A DNA stretch of 64,000 bases from Gallionella sp. (GCA_023259035.1 JAHFRA010000007.1:43973-107972); one strand, 5' to 3'; shown: positions 54,151 to 63,884, counted from the stretch's first letter. Numbers and translations are program-made. The notes: generated by a model from the sequence alone, not told the origin.

Positions 54151-55167
54151 TTACAAGGTGCGGACGGACGAACAGCATTCGCCAATCAACGCCGCGCCAT
54201 GATAAATCAGGCCGCTGTATATCTGCACCAGCGCTGCTCCGGCGTTGATTTTTTCGGCGGCATCCGCGCCGCTCAGGATGCCGCCCACGCCGATGATGGG
54301 CAGCGCATCTTGCAAGTGTTGATGCAGGGCGCGAATTACGGCGGTGGATTTTTCGCGCACCGGCGCACCGCTCAGGCCGCCAGTTTCCGTGCCATATTCC
54401 AGGTTTTCCACGCCTTCGCGCGACAGAGTGGTGTTGGTGGCGATCACGCCGTCAATGCGATGCTGCATCAGCAGGCGCGCGATTTGTGCAATCTGCTCGC
54501 CAGCCATATCCGGTGCGATTTTTAGCGCGATGGGCACATATTTGCCATGCGTGTCGGCGAGCTTTTGCTGCTCGGTTTTGAGTTGCGCCAGCAAGTTATC
54601 CAGCGCATCCTCATCCTGTAACTGGCGCAGGTTTTTGGTGTTGGGCGAGGAGATGTTAACGGTGACATAGCTGGCGTGCGCATACACTTTGCGCAGGCAA
54701 ATCAGGTAATCATCAGCCGCGCTCCCGATCGGTGTGGCGGCGTTCTTGCCGATATTGATGCCCAATATGCCCCGATAATTGGCGCGCTGCACGTTCTCGA
54801 TCAGCTTGTCCACGCCATCGTTATTGAAGCCCATGCGGTTGATGATAGCTTGCGCTTGCGGCAGTCGGAACAAACGCGGCAGGGGATTGCCGGGCTGGGG
54901 CCGCGGCGTGACGGTGCCGATTTCGATGAAGCCGAAACCGAGTGCCGCCAGCCCGTCGATGCAGTCGCCGTTCTTGTCGAGCCCGGCGGCGAGGCCGACC
55001 GGATTCGGAAAAGTCAGCCCCATCACGGTGCGCGGTTTATCGGTCGGGCGCGTTGCGATGAGACCGCTCAAGCCCAGCGAGTACACGGTTTTCAGCACGC
55101 CGAGCGTGACGTGGTGGGCAGTTTCCGGGTCAAGCCGGAACAGTACGGAGCGCAACAATGAATACAT
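54151..55167 (-). CDS. pyrD: Dihydroorotate dehydrogenase (quinone), class 2
   Basis: A 338-residue FMN enzyme. [39 protein letters not shown] contains the flavin and substrate residues in short extracts (e.g. [20 protein letters not shown]). [16 protein letters not shown] carries the catalytic Ser of class 2, and [20 protein letters not shown] binds phosphate. An N-terminal helix hairpin for membrane association is present. It makes orotate in pyrimidine synthesis with quinone as acceptor. Confidence 0.96.
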   Translation of the reverse strand: MYSLLRSVLFRLDPETAHHVTLGVLKTVYSLGLSGLIATRPTDKPRTVMGLTFPNPVGLAAGLDKNGDCIDGLAALGFGFIEIGTVTPRPQPGNPLPRLFRLPQAQAIINRMGFNNDGVDKLIENVQRANYRGILGINIGKNAATPIGSAADDYLICLRKVYAHASYVTVNISSPNTKNLRQLQDEDALDNLLAQLKTEQQKLADTHGKYVPIALKIAPDMAGEQIAQIARLLMQHRIDGVIATNTTLSREGVENLEYGTETGGLSGAPVREKSTAVIRALHQHLQDALPIIGVGGILSGADAAEKINAGAALVQIYSGLIYHGAALIGECCSSVRTL

Positions 55168-55296
55168 AAGGGAGCCTCTAAAAGTTCGTCATGCCGGACT
55201 CGATCCGGTATCCGGTTGTTTGATCCAAGTACCTTTATTCGTCATGTTGGCGCAGAGCGGATAGCGTTACGGCGATGCTCCTTCGGCTGCGCTCAT

Positions 55297-55344
55297 AACC
55301 AGCGACCAGGCTATCGTCTTTTGATAGCCTGGTCGAATGGCTAG
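55297..55344. repeat. 48-bp hairpin repeat, second copy (covaries with 22441)
   Basis: A perfect 12-bp stem GACCAGGCTATC and GATAGCCTGGTC closes a GTCTTTT loop. Flanks AACCAGC and GAATGGCTAG are shared with the copy at 22441-22488, whose stem differs in sequence but is still almost fully paired. It lies in the gap between pyrD and bpt. Confidence 0.65.
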
Positions 55345-55352
55345 CGGTTTCA

Positions 55353-56156
55353 TCAGGACGGCTTGTCGAGTGTGCGCCAGAGGCCGTCCAGCAATCCTTG
55401 CGCAGGTTGGTATTCAATCTTGTAGGCCATCTTGCGGCTGTTCTTAATCCAGTAGCCCAAATAAACAAAATCCATATTAAGTTTTCGGCACAACTCGATT
55501 TGCCACAGCACGTTGTAAACCCCCAGGCTCGCACCGGGCAAATCCGGATCATAGAAAGTGTATACCGAAGACAAACCGTCACCGAGCAGGTCGATCACAC
55601 TGGCCATGCGCAGCACACCCTGCCTGTCCTGAGCCTGTCCTGAGTTCAGTCGAAGGGCCTGCCCCGAGCTTGTCGAAGTGGCCCGGTCGAAGGGTTCGCG
55701 AAACTCCACCAGAATCGAATCCACATGGCTTTGCAGCAGGAAGTTTTGATACGACTCGCGGCCATCATCGTCCATGCCGCCGTTTTTGTGGCGCGCGCGC
55801 TGATAGCGCTGATATAGGTCGTAATGCTCGGCACTGTCTTGCAGCGGGTGCAGGCTGGTTTCCAGATGATCGTGCTGCGCCCAGGCGCGCCGTTGTGAGC
55901 GGTTTGCCTTGAATTGTTTTGCCAGAACGCGCAGCGGTACACAGGCGCGACAGCCATCACAATGCGGGCGATAGGTGTAGGTTCCGCTGCGCCGGAATCC
56001 GTGTTGCACCAATTCCGAATACACCGGCGTGTTGATCAGGAAAACGGGAGTGGCGACTTGTGAACGAGCCTGCAGATCCGGCAGATAGCTGCACGGATAA
56101 GGCGCGGTCAGATAAAAATGCAGCGCGGATAGCGGAATGTCGTTGAGCAGGCTCAT
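55353..56156 (-). CDS. bpt: Aspartate/glutamate leucyltransferase (arginyltransferase-type, Bpt)
   Basis: A 267-residue N-degron transferase: [39 protein letters not shown] holds the N-terminal Cys cluster in short extract ([16 protein letters not shown]), and [23 protein letters not shown] and [20 protein letters not shown] are the catalytic core. It adds leucine to proteins with N-terminal Asp or Glu. A REP-like insertion at 55622-55694 adds about 25 residues ([18 protein letters not shown]) in a surface loop. The start overlaps aat by four bases. Confidence 0.92.
   Translation of the reverse strand: MSLLNDIPLSALHFYLTAPYPCSYLPDLQARSQVATPVFLINTPVYSELVQHGFRRSGTYTYRPHCDGCRACVPLRVLAKQFKANRSQRRAWAQHDHLETSLHPLQDSAEHYDLYQRYQRARHKNGGMDDDGRESYQNFLLQSHVDSILVEFREPFDRATSTSSGQALRLNSGQAQDRQGVLRMASVIDLLGDGLSSVYTFYDPDLPGASLGVYNVLWQIELCRKLNMDFVYLGYWIKNSRKMAYKIEYQPAQGLLDGLWRTLDKPS
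55622..55694. repeat. REP-like sequence inserted in the bpt coding region
   Basis: Two tandem copies of a TGTCCTGAG/GTCGAAGG-type motif (CCTGAGTTCAGTCGAAGG and CCCCGAGCTTGTCGAAG) lie in frame inside bpt. The same family of words occurs in aat (56717), darP (61718) and pmbA (62446). Confidence 0.7.
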
Positions 56157-57049
56157 GCAAAAAGATCGGTATCGAATTGCCAGGGAGTAACAGGTGCGCA
56201 GTGTACCAATTCTTGCAGTTGTGCGATAAATTCGCCGCGCGGAATTTCGCGCGCGCCGAGCGAGGCGAGGTGCGGGGTATTCATCTGGCAATCAATCATG
56301 CCGAACTTCCAGAGTTCAAGCTGCCTGGACAGATGCGCCAGCGCGATTTTCGAGGCGTTGCTGACATGACTGAACATGGATTCGCCGTAGAACATGCGCC
56401 CGATACTAACGCCGTATAGTCCTCCGACCAACTCCAACTCATCGGACAACCGCACGGCATACTCCTTGCGGGTGCGTTGCCGTCTTGTCTCGCCGTCAGT
56501 TTGAAGCCGGAATGATTTTTTTGGCATCCATACTTCCACCGAATGCGCGTAACCCGATTGATGCAGTGCGCAATAAGCGGCGATCATGTCTTCGCTAATC
56601 CAGGTGCCGCCCTGACACGGAGAGGCGGAGCCTTCTGGCGCGGGAAGGGCGGCTGGGCGGCGGCTCCCGCTTCCGGCGCTATCGCGCGCTGTGTCGCAGC
56701 CGCCGCGATGCCCTCGTCGACTTGGCTCGGGACAGGCTCGCGGAGCGGCACAAGCACGCATTACCCGTTCGAAAGCGGTGTCGGTACGCACCTCGTGGCC
56801 CGCATTGCGCAGCACCTTTGCCAGTGATCGCGATATTTTGAATTCGCCCGGAATCAGCACCATGCGCGGGTCGGGGCTCCACCACAATATCGGCTCACCG
56901 GGGTTGAACCACGGGAATATGCCGTGCCGGTATGCCTCCAGCAAACGTGGGGCGGACAGAGATCCACCTGCTGCGAGCAGGCCATTTGGCGAGCGCAGGG
57001 CACGCTCGACAGGAGGGAAGGGTGTGCCATCGGTTAACCATGTAATCAT
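56153..57049 (-). CDS. aat: Leucyl/phenylalanyl-tRNA-protein transferase Aat
   Basis: A 298-residue protein beginning [27 protein letters not shown] (short extract [19 protein letters not shown]), then [24 protein letters not shown]. The catalytic [28 protein letters not shown] and [17 protein letters not shown] are conserved. It adds Leu or Phe to N-terminal Arg or Lys. Two insertions distort it: about 42 residues after CAAPR (REP-like, PEPSRRG) and about 26 residues after VEVW ([15 protein letters not shown]). GAGG lies 8 nt before the ATG. Whether it still works is open. Confidence 0.87.
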   Translation of the reverse strand: MITWLTDGTPFPPVERALRSPNGLLAAGGSLSAPRLLEAYRHGIFPWFNPGEPILWWSPDPRMVLIPGEFKISRSLAKVLRNAGHEVRTDTAFERVMRACAAPRACPEPSRRGHRGGCDTARDSAGSGSRRPAALPAPEGSASPCQGGTWISEDMIAAYCALHQSGYAHSVEVWMPKKSFRLQTDGETRRQRTRKEYAVRLSDELELVGGLYGVSIGRMFYGESMFSHVSNASKIALAHLSRQLELWKFGMIDCQMNTPHLASLGAREIPRGEFIAQLQELVHCAPVTPWQFDTDLFA

Positions 57050-57376
57050 AAGAGAGCCTCTGTAAATCAATTTTTGCGAGCATCCGCCATGCGGATTGCC
57101 TGTTTTACCCGCTTCGGGCGAATCCACCCGCAAGGAGCAGGCCGATGGGTTCACCGCTACTGTGTGCGACCTTCCCGTTCGCGGCGTCGCGTGCTCGCTC
57201 ATTCGTTGCCTATCAACCTGATAGGTCTCGTCATTCGCCGCGCGGCTCCTTGCGCTTCGTCCCACAAAACGAATTTCTGGAGGTCACCATAAGCCGAGTC
57301 TTTTGGAGTATATTTACCGGGGGTGTTGTGTGGTTATATTGCCATATGTGAAAACAATTGGTTGGTGAGGTGACAG
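57050..57376. other. Intergenic region between aat and the PilZ-like gene
   Basis: A 327-bp gap between divergent genes. It is GC-rich with repeat-like words (GGGCGAATCCACCCGCAAGG) near 57120 and AT-rich near 57290-57360, where the promoter for the PilZ-like gene probably lies. Open reading through it on the minus strand is not credible as coding. Confidence 0.4.
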
Positions 57377-58909
57377 ATGTTATCGAGCATATTCGGCAAA
57401 AAATCGGATCACCCCATGGCGGATATCAAGTCTACGCAAGCGTTGTTGGACGATTTGCCGAAGAATGATTCACACAAGACGCTCATGGAGTTGACCGAGT
57501 GGATTGAATCGGTGTCGGACAATACCGACTTCAAGGTGGATCACCAGTTTGCCGTGTTGCGATTGCTTGATGAGTCAGCCCAGCTTCATGCGCGCAAACT
57601 GGCGCGCGAGTATTTTACGCCGCAAGAATTGAATAAGTTTCACGAGAATCGTTTATGGTTGGCGTTGGGAAATTTTTCCCGTCATTCCGCCAAAGCCTAC
57701 TGCGGGGTGTTCAATCGTTATTGCAGCGGCGACAAGGGGGGCGGCGCCATCAAGGCGCAAGTGCCGCTGCTGGCGGCGCGCGCGGTGTCTGCCATGAACG
57801 GGCAATTGAAATACATTTGCGCACGTTATGGCCCTATCGATAATACGATATGGGACAATCTTGCCCGGCTCTATCAACATGCCGAACAGCAGCAATACCT
57901 GGATACGTCATTCGCTCTTTATTCCGGTGTGTCCGAAAACACTTCGGTGAAGTCCGAGGCGGGGCGCCTGCTGGGGTGGTATGGCTTTGGGGTGGGCGCC
58001 TTGAAGCCGCTTTACATGCATCTCACCGAGCGCATCATAGCCCGATATTGCCCGGCTATAGGAATGAATTCACAGCCCAATGAAGGCAACCTGTTCAGTT
58101 TTGATCTGAGCAATCCGGCTGCGCCAAGGCGTGTTCACATTGACGCTACCGTGCATCCATCCATGCGTTTTGTCAGCATGGCGGGCATGCGGCCCAAGCT
58201 GGAAGAGTTGATTAAATCCCTGCAGAAAAAGGTGGTTCCGGAAGATATTAATCTTGGCGGGGCATACGATGCGGAATTGGTGCGCGATGCCGCCAAACAC
58301 CTGTTGGGTTATCTGGTCGCACCGCCGTCGCGTCGTAGTGTGCGGCGCGGGATCAAGATTAACATGTACGTGGTAAGCAGTTTTGCCAGGGTGGTAGAAC
58401 TCACTGATGTCGGGCTCAATTTCAGCAACGAGAAGCCGGTGAGCCTGGAGATAGAGGATATCAGCGCCAACGGGTTCCGTATGGTCTTGCCGGCACAGGG
58501 GACAGATAACATATTCATCGGCAGCCTGCTCGGTGTGCAACCCGAAGGTGTGAAGCATTGGGGCGTGGCAGTGGTGCGTCGCCTGATGCGCGATGACGCC
58601 AACCGGTTGCATGTAGGCGTGGAAATACTGGCTAATCAGATAGCCGGTGTATCAATAAGCCAGAGCGGTGGCGGGGGCGGCGGATTTGAAGACGGGCAAC
58701 CCGCACTGTGGCTGGAAGCCAGGCAGGGTGAATCGACTGGCGAGACGCAGTTGTTGATGATGAAGGCCGATACATTTTCTGCAAACCGCAGTTTAATAAC
58801 CCGGTTAAACGAGAAAAGCTATCTGCTGATCCCCAGCATGTTGCAGGAAAAAGGTTCTGATTATGATCTGGCGAGCTTCCGCCGCATTGAGCAGGAAAAG
58901 GGGTCTTAA
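57377..58909 (+). CDS. Large PilZ-like protein, probable c-di-GMP effector
   Basis: A 510-residue cytoplasmic protein. The first 300 residues are predicted helical and unassigned. A PilZ-like domain follows at about residues 315-420, with RRSVRR (R320xxxR324) and EDISANGF (D361xSxxG366), the two c-di-GMP-binding motifs, and HVGVEIL ending the barrel. A Gly6 linker (residues 431-436) leads to a C-terminal domain of unknown type. GAGGTG precedes the ATG. Binding of c-di-GMP is inferred from the motifs; the output is unknown. Confidence 0.75.
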   Translation: MLSSIFGKKSDHPMADIKSTQALLDDLPKNDSHKTLMELTEWIESVSDNTDFKVDHQFAVLRLLDESAQLHARKLAREYFTPQELNKFHENRLWLALGNFSRHSAKAYCGVFNRYCSGDKGGGAIKAQVPLLAARAVSAMNGQLKYICARYGPIDNTIWDNLARLYQHAEQQQYLDTSFALYSGVSENTSVKSEAGRLLGWYGFGVGALKPLYMHLTERIIARYCPAIGMNSQPNEGNLFSFDLSNPAAPRRVHIDATVHPSMRFVSMAGMRPKLEELIKSLQKKVVPEDINLGGAYDAELVRDAAKHLLGYLVAPPSRRSVRRGIKINMYVVSSFARVVELTDVGLNFSNEKPVSLEIEDISANGFRMVLPAQGTDNIFIGSLLGVQPEGVKHWGVAVVRRLMRDDANRLHVGVEILANQIAGVSISQSGGGGGGFEDGQPALWLEARQGESTGETQLLMMKADTFSANRSLITRLNEKSYLLIPSMLQEKGSDYDLASFRRIEQEKGS

Positions 58910-58990
58910 CTGATTATGTGTAGTCGTTATAGGGCATCTCTATAGTGAGCTGCATTTAGCGCAACAGAGCACCGTTTGGGGAGAATGATC

Positions 58991-59353
58991 ATGAGCTTGC
59001 TTGAAAAAATACTTGGCCCGAAATCAAAATACGACAGGACTATTCCATATACCTATGAGGCCAGGATTCGCATTCTTGAAGGGAGCGAAGAATACAATTC
59101 CTATTCCTCGGACACGATTTGCGGCTTGGTGGAATATCTGCATCGGAACGATATAAAGCCGGAAGAGGTGCAGATTATAGAGGTTTACCAAGGGCATGAA
59201 TCCCCGATAGATGTGAAGCTTTTTGCCACGCCCGATCAACTGTGGCTTTTCAAACCGGATATATGCCGTTCATTTGAGGAGCATTACAAAGGGCACATAC
59301 AGGAAAACACCTGCTCATTCAAGGACAGGGACTGCAAAGGCAGCGGCCCCTGA
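58991..59353 (+). CDS. Small cytoplasmic protein of unknown function
   Basis: A 120-residue protein starting MSLLEKILGPKSKYDR, with a possible alpha/beta fold (YEARIRILEGSEEY, DTICGLVEYLHRNDIKPEEVQIIEVY) and a Cys-containing charged tail (ENTCSFKDRDCKGSGP). GGGGAGA lies 8 nt before the ATG at 58991. No domain is recognised. It follows the PilZ-like gene by 81 bp in the same direction, so co-transcription is possible. Confidence 0.65.
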   Translation: MSLLEKILGPKSKYDRTIPYTYEARIRILEGSEEYNSYSSDTICGLVEYLHRNDIKPEEVQIIEVYQGHESPIDVKLFATPDQLWLFKPDICRSFEEHYKGHIQENTCSFKDRDCKGSGP

Positions 59354-59818
59354 TGGGTTTTAAGGGTTGTTTTGTGTGCGCGGTAGCGGTTGCGAATTGA
59401 ACTCTGTCAGATGATAAGTATCTTCAAGTGGCGCGGCTAGCCCGACTGTCTGGGATTGCCTGTTAAATAGGCTGTTGCTGGAAATGAAATATGCCGCAGC
59501 GATGCTTCCATAAAGAAGGCGATGGTTTCGATAGAGCGGCATGTAAGCGGCTATAATTATGGACAAGGCTTGGTAGCTTGGACGGAAAACATGAGTATTT
59601 ATAAGTGAAGAGTAAATAGCTTTAGTCACGGCTGGTGCAAAGGTTATTCTCGGCACCGGCGTCTATATTCAAGGAGTATCTGATTACATTCAGTATGAAC
59701 ACCCGCAGAAATAGTATCCTGCGGGGCGCTACATTTTGCGTGCAATCTACATGAGCACTTGCAAAACCAGGTTTCTGGCTTGCTCTGCGACAAAAATGAA
59801 AAAAATATTTTTTATCCA
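59354..59818. other. Intergenic region upstream of the receiver-GGDEF gene
   Basis: A 465-bp gap without a credible gene. Two hairpins are visible: GCTGGTGC with GCACCGGC around 59630-59664 and CCCGCAG with CTGCGGG at 59702-59725. They may belong to a leader of the following gene. Confidence 0.4.
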
Positions 59819-60793
59819 ATGATAAATTCAACTCGGGGAAGACCATCGATCCTTGTCGTAGATGATACGCCGGGCAATATTGACGTTTTGAGAGAGGCTC
59901 TCAAGAAAGACTACACCATTCGTCCGGCGCTGGATGGTGTGACAGCGCTAAAAATTGCGGCAGCCGATCCAAAGCCTGACCTGATCCTGTTGGACATCAT
60001 GATGCCGGAGATGGATGGGTATGAGGTTATGCGGCGCCTGCAGGCGGATGCCAGCGTCCGCGAAATACCTGTCATATTTGTTACGGCCGCATCTGACATC
60101 GAAAGCGAACTGAAAGGTTTTGAGCTGGGCGCAGTCGATTTCATTACCAAGCCCTTCAGCCATGCGGTCATAAGGGCGAGAGTCAGCACCCACCTGGAAC
60201 TCCATGATGCCAGGAAGAAACTTGAAAAGCAGAATCAGGAGCTGAAGGCCAAATCCGATCTGCTGGAAAAGATTGCCAATCTTGACAGCCTTACCGGTAT
60301 TTCAAATCGGCGGCACTTTGATGAAGTGCTGGAAGTCGAGTGGAGCCGGGCCCTGCGAAATAATGCCCCGCTTTCCATCATCGTTGCGGACATAGATTAT
60401 TTCAAGGGATTTAATGATCACTACGGGCACATAGAAGGAGATAAGTGTCTGTGTTTGGTGGCGCAATGCTTGTCGTCCTCGTTGCAGCGGCCCACCGACA
60501 TGGTCGCACGCTATGGCGGCGAAGAATTTGTTGCGATCCTTTCTGGAACGGACATAAAAGGTGCGGAGCTTCTTGCGGAAAATTGGCGCGCAGAAGTGGA
60601 AAGATTGCACATCCTCCATGCCGCTTCCGCCGTGGCGGGACATGTGACGATAAGCGTGGGATACGCCACCCTTGTTCCAACCAGGAGCATGATGCCGTAT
60701 TACTTGGTTGGAGTAGCAGACGAGATGTTGTATCAGTCAAAAGGAATGGGGCGCAACCAGATTTGCGGCAGAGAAATACCTCCATTTTTCTGA
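59819..60793 (+). CDS. Receiver-GGDEF response regulator (diguanylate cyclase, WspR/PleD-like)
   Basis: A 324-residue protein: receiver (ILVVDDTPGNIDVL, phospho-acceptor in LILLDIMMPEMDG, FITKPFSHAVI), a coiled-coil linker (ARKKLEKQNQELKAKSDLLEKI) and a GGDEF domain with intact RYGGEEFVAIL motif. It should make c-di-GMP after phosphorylation. The ATG at 59819 gives a normal receiver start; a TTG at 59759 is less likely. No kinase gene is adjacent. Confidence 0.93.
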   Translation: MINSTRGRPSILVVDDTPGNIDVLREALKKDYTIRPALDGVTALKIAAADPKPDLILLDIMMPEMDGYEVMRRLQADASVREIPVIFVTAASDIESELKGFELGAVDFITKPFSHAVIRARVSTHLELHDARKKLEKQNQELKAKSDLLEKIANLDSLTGISNRRHFDEVLEVEWSRALRNNAPLSIIVADIDYFKGFNDHYGHIEGDKCLCLVAQCLSSSLQRPTDMVARYGGEEFVAILSGTDIKGAELLAENWRAEVERLHILHAASAVAGHVTISVGYATLVPTRSMMPYYLVGVADEMLYQSKGMGRNQICGREIPPFF

Positions 60794-60899
60794 AAAGTGA
60801 ACAGCTGCGTGTACCAGTCCAACCCTGGTATCTGTCATGAGTTACGGAAAAATCAATAGGTCGAAAAAGGGACGTTGGGTGTAACTTGAACCAATGGAA

Positions 60900-61568
60900 T
60901 TAGGCCTTGCTGAGCTGCCTGATTAGCCAAACTTCTATATCCCGCAACTCTGTCTCACACACCGAGTGCGGCATGTTGTATTCATGCCATGCTATTGCAT
61001 AGCCGGATTCCAGCAGAACATCTCTTGAAGCTACCCCCAGCGCGAAAGGAACGACCGTATCATTGCGCCCGTGGCCCATGAAAATCGGCGTGTGCTGTGT
61101 GATTGCCTGTACCTCAAGTGGCAAGGTTTCGGCTAGCGGCAGGTAAGTGGAGAGGGCAAGCACACCACCCAGCGGGGAGGCTTGGCGCAATGCCGTGTGC
61201 AATACGACCGCCCCGCCCTGGGAAAATCCGGCCAGAAAAATATTGCCTGGCGCGATGCCGCGAGCCACTTCCTGCGCGATTAGCGCCTCAACGGCAGCCT
61301 GCGAAGTGCGGATTCCTTGCGCGTCCTGTTGCGCGTCGATGCTGGAACCGGCGATGTCATACCAGGCGCGCATCACAAATCCGCCATTGATGGTGACCGG
61401 ACGTTGCGGGGCGTGCGGGAATATATAGCGTACTGCGACCGGCAAATTCAGTTCGTCGGCGATGGGTACAAAGTCCTGTCCATCCGCGCCCAGGCCATGC
61501 AGCCAGATGATGCTGTGTTGCGGATGTTTGCCGGTGTCGAGCGTGATGTGGGGAAGAATGGAGGCCAT
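60900..61568 (-). CDS. Carboxylesterase/phospholipase of the alpha/beta-hydrolase family (EstB-like)
   Basis: A 222-residue hydrolase with a full triad: HGLGADGQDF oxyanion region, nucleophile GFSQGGAV, Asp in HGRNDTVVP and His in MPHSVC. It hydrolyses short- to medium-chain esters or lysophospholipids in the cytoplasm. The ATG at 61568 is preferred to a TTG four codons earlier. It follows darP by 24 bp on the same strand. Confidence 0.93.
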   Translation of the reverse strand: MASILPHITLDTGKHPQHSIIWLHGLGADGQDFVPIADELNLPVAVRYIFPHAPQRPVTINGGFVMRAWYDIAGSSIDAQQDAQGIRTSQAAVEALIAQEVARGIAPGNIFLAGFSQGGAVVLHTALRQASPLGGVLALSTYLPLAETLPLEVQAITQHTPIFMGHGRNDTVVPFALGVASRDVLLESGYAIAWHEYNMPHSVCETELRDIEVWLIRQLSKA

Positions 61569-61592
61569 ATCTGTAGTCAAGTTGGTTTGGTG

Positions 61593-62336
61593 CTATACCG
61601 GCTCCGGAATGATTTCACGCAACACCTGAAATATTTCCCGGTAATTTTTGGGAGGCTTCCCGGCCTCCATTTCCTTTTGTGCGTTGCGGATCAGCGTGCG
61701 CAGGCGTTGCGCATCGGCCCTTCGATCAGGTTCAGGACAGGCTTGCGGATGAGCCGCGAGCAATTCGGTCAACGCGCTGTCGTTTTCCATCAGGCGATCA
61801 CGCCAGCGTTCCAGTTGGTGCATATACGCGATGTGATGTTGCGATTTTCCCTTCCATGCGTCCAGCTTGGCGAGAATCGGGGCGGTATCCACTTCGCGCA
61901 TCAGCTTGCCGATGTATTGCATCTGGCGGCGTTGCGCGCCGAACTTGTTGATGTTTTTCATCTCGCGTATCGCATCGCGCAGGTTTTCCGGGATGTCGAG
62001 TTGTGCGATTTGGTCTTTGCCCAGCTCGGTCAATTCCTTGCCGAGATCGCGCAACTCGTGCATCTGTTTTTTGATCTTGGTCTTGCTCGGAGGTAACTCC
62101 TCCTCATCCTCCGCGACCGCAGGTTGATTGCGCAAGCCGCGCCCCCGGGTGGATGAGCTGTTTAGGTTGCGTGCCTGGGGGCGGATGACTTCTACTTCCC
62201 CATCATCGTATTCCTCGGTATCGTGTTCTCCGGCATCGCTTACCTCGGCATCATGTTCATCCTCGTCATCTCCCAGATGAATATATAGCGGCTGGTTTTC
62301 GGCGGGGGTTTTGGGGGCTTTATTGTGCGGACTCAT
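61593..62336 (-). CDS. darP: Ribosome-associated protein DarP (YjgA/DUF615)
   Basis: A 248-residue protein. The C-terminal 150 residues match DUF615: PPSKTKIKKQMHELRDLGKELTEL, LREVDTAPILAKLDAW-type segment and RDRLMENDSALTELLA. DarP binds the 50S subunit during assembly. The N-terminal about 80 residues are acidic and disordered (DEDEHDAEVSDAGEHDTEEYDD in part), longer than usual. A REP-like word (61718-61747) adds QACPEPDRRADA in frame. It is divergent from pmbA, a common arrangement. Confidence 0.9.
   Translation of the reverse strand: MSPHNKAPKTPAENQPLYIHLGDDEDEHDAEVSDAGEHDTEEYDDGEVEVIRPQARNLNSSSTRGRGLRNQPAVAEDEEELPPSKTKIKKQMHELRDLGKELTELGKDQIAQLDIPENLRDAIREMKNINKFGAQRRQMQYIGKLMREVDTAPILAKLDAWKGKSQHHIAYMHQLERWRDRLMENDSALTELLAAHPQACPEPDRRADAQRLRTLIRNAQKEMEAGKPPKNYREIFQVLREIIPEPV
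61718..61747. repeat. REP-like sequence inside darP
   Basis: CCTTCGATCAGGTTCAGGACAGG belongs to the same family as the bpt, aat and pmbA insertions. Confidence 0.6.
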
Positions 62337-62414
62337 AACAGTTATTGTGGCTGGCCTTAAAGTGGTGGCCGATGCTGCTATGATACCGCCTTTCGCCAAT
62401 TAACCGCTTTGCTT

Positions 62415-63821
62415 ATGAATTCCCAAGTATCCGCTAACCCGCGTTCCTTCGACCATGTTCAGGACAAGTTCTCACATTCCGCCGATGCATTACGCAATAT
62501 CGCGCAAGACATGTTGGCGTATGCCAAACAACGCGGCGCATCGGCAGCGTCTGCCGAGGTTTCAGAAGGGTTTGGCCAGGCTGTCACGGTGCGCCATGGC
62601 GAAGTGGAAACCATCGAATATAACCGCGACAAGGGGCTGGGCATCACCGTTTATATCGGCCAGCAGCGCGGCAATGCCAGCACCTCGGATTTTTCGCCGC
62701 AGGCGGTGCGCGATACGGTAGACGCCGCATTATCCATCGCCAGTTATACCGCGAAAGATGACTGTTCAGGATTGCCGGACGAAGACATGCTGGCGCGCGA
62801 CTTTTCCGATCTGGATTTGTATCACCCGTGGGATTTGCCGGTTGATGCGGCGATTGAGTTGGCCAAACAATGCGAGCAGGCCGCGCTGGAAGGGGATGCG
62901 CGCATCAGCAATTCGGAGGGTGCGACGGTGAATGTGCACGAGGCGCAATTCGTGCATGCCAACAGCCTCGGCTTTATCGGCGGTTATCCCAGTTCCCGCC
63001 ACAGCCTCAGTTGCGCGGTGATCGCCGAGCAAGCCGGGAAACATTTGGCCGGGCACCCGAATGACACAATGGAGCGCGACTACTGGTACAGCGTGGCGCG
63101 TGATGCACGCGACCTGCTGGGGGCGCAGCAGGTCGGGCGGATTGCCGCCGAGCGCACCGTGCGCCGTTTGAATGCGCGCCAGATCGATACCATGCAGGTG
63201 CCGGTGCTGTTTGAGGCGCCGATCGCATCGAGCCTGTTGGGACATTTTGTCGGCGCGGTGAGCGGCGGCAGCCTGTATCGCAAGTCATCGTTTTTGCTTG
63301 ACCAGCTCGATCAGGCCATCTTTGCGCCACACATCAATATTGAAGATGTGCCGGACATCCGCAAAGGCTTGGCGTCCAGTCCGTTTGACGACGAGGGCGT
63401 GCGGGTACAGCGCCGCGCTATTGTCGAAAACGGCGTACTGCGGGGTTATTTCCTCGGCACTTATTCGGCGCGCAAGCTGGGTATGCGTTCTACCGGCAAT
63501 TCGGGCGGCAACCACAACCTGATCCTGCGTTCCGGCGAGCTGGATTTTGCCGGATTGCTCAAAACCATGTCACGCGGATTGCTGGTGACGGAATTGTTGG
63601 GTAGCGGCGTTAACGCGGTGACCGGCGATTATTCGCGCGGCGCATCCGGGTTCTGGGTGGAAAACGGCGAGATTCAATATCCGGTGCAGGAGATCACCAT
63701 CGCCGGGAATTTGAAGGACATGTATCGCAATATCGTCGCGGTGGGCAATGACGTGCTGGTGCAAGGCTCGAAACAGTGCGGGTCAATTCTGGTGGAAGGC
63801 ATGACCGTGGCGGGGCGGTAG
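62415..63821 (+). CDS. pmbA: Metalloprotease PmbA (TldE)
   Basis: A 468-residue protein: AVTVRHGEVETIEYNRDKGLGITVYIG, GNASTSDFSPQAVRDTVDAAL, HSLSCAVIAEQAG and the late GSNSGGNHNLILR-type NSGGNHNLIL plus GFWVENGEIQYPVQEITIAGNLKDMY. It forms a heterodimer with TldD that degrades peptides such as microcin precursors and CcdA. A REP-like word at 62446-62471 gives SFDHVQDKF near the N-terminus. The ATG at 62415 follows a short gap from darP. Confidence 0.93.
   Translation: MNSQVSANPRSFDHVQDKFSHSADALRNIAQDMLAYAKQRGASAASAEVSEGFGQAVTVRHGEVETIEYNRDKGLGITVYIGQQRGNASTSDFSPQAVRDTVDAALSIASYTAKDDCSGLPDEDMLARDFSDLDLYHPWDLPVDAAIELAKQCEQAALEGDARISNSEGATVNVHEAQFVHANSLGFIGGYPSSRHSLSCAVIAEQAGKHLAGHPNDTMERDYWYSVARDARDLLGAQQVGRIAAERTVRRLNARQIDTMQVPVLFEAPIASSLLGHFVGAVSGGSLYRKSSFLLDQLDQAIFAPHINIEDVPDIRKGLASSPFDDEGVRVQRRAIVENGVLRGYFLGTYSARKLGMRSTGNSGGNHNLILRSGELDFAGLLKTMSRGLLVTELLGSGVNAVTGDYSRGASGFWVENGEIQYPVQEITIAGNLKDMYRNIVAVGNDVLVQGSKQCGSILVEGMTVAGR
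62446..62471. repeat. REP-like sequence inside the pmbA start
   Basis: CCTTCGACCATGTTCAGGACAAG lies within the first 20 codons of pmbA. Confidence 0.6.
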
Positions 63822-63884
63822 GCGCTAAGGAAACGCAGATTAAATCAACCGTTCGCCCTGAGCGAGACCCGATTTTATGGACGG

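Noticed and set aside
56157..56291. N-terminal extension of the bpt frame
   Set aside because: It overlaps aat; the ATG at 56156 overlapping the aat stop gives the normal family start.
57050..57265. 72-codon extension upstream of the aat ATG
   Set aside because: No homology to Aat and the ATG at 57049 has a ribosome site and the family start sequence.
59354..59818. Possible c-di-GMP riboswitch before the receiver-GGDEF gene
   Set aside because: The hairpins present do not match the GEMM core or its conserved GCAAAG-type loop in the right order.
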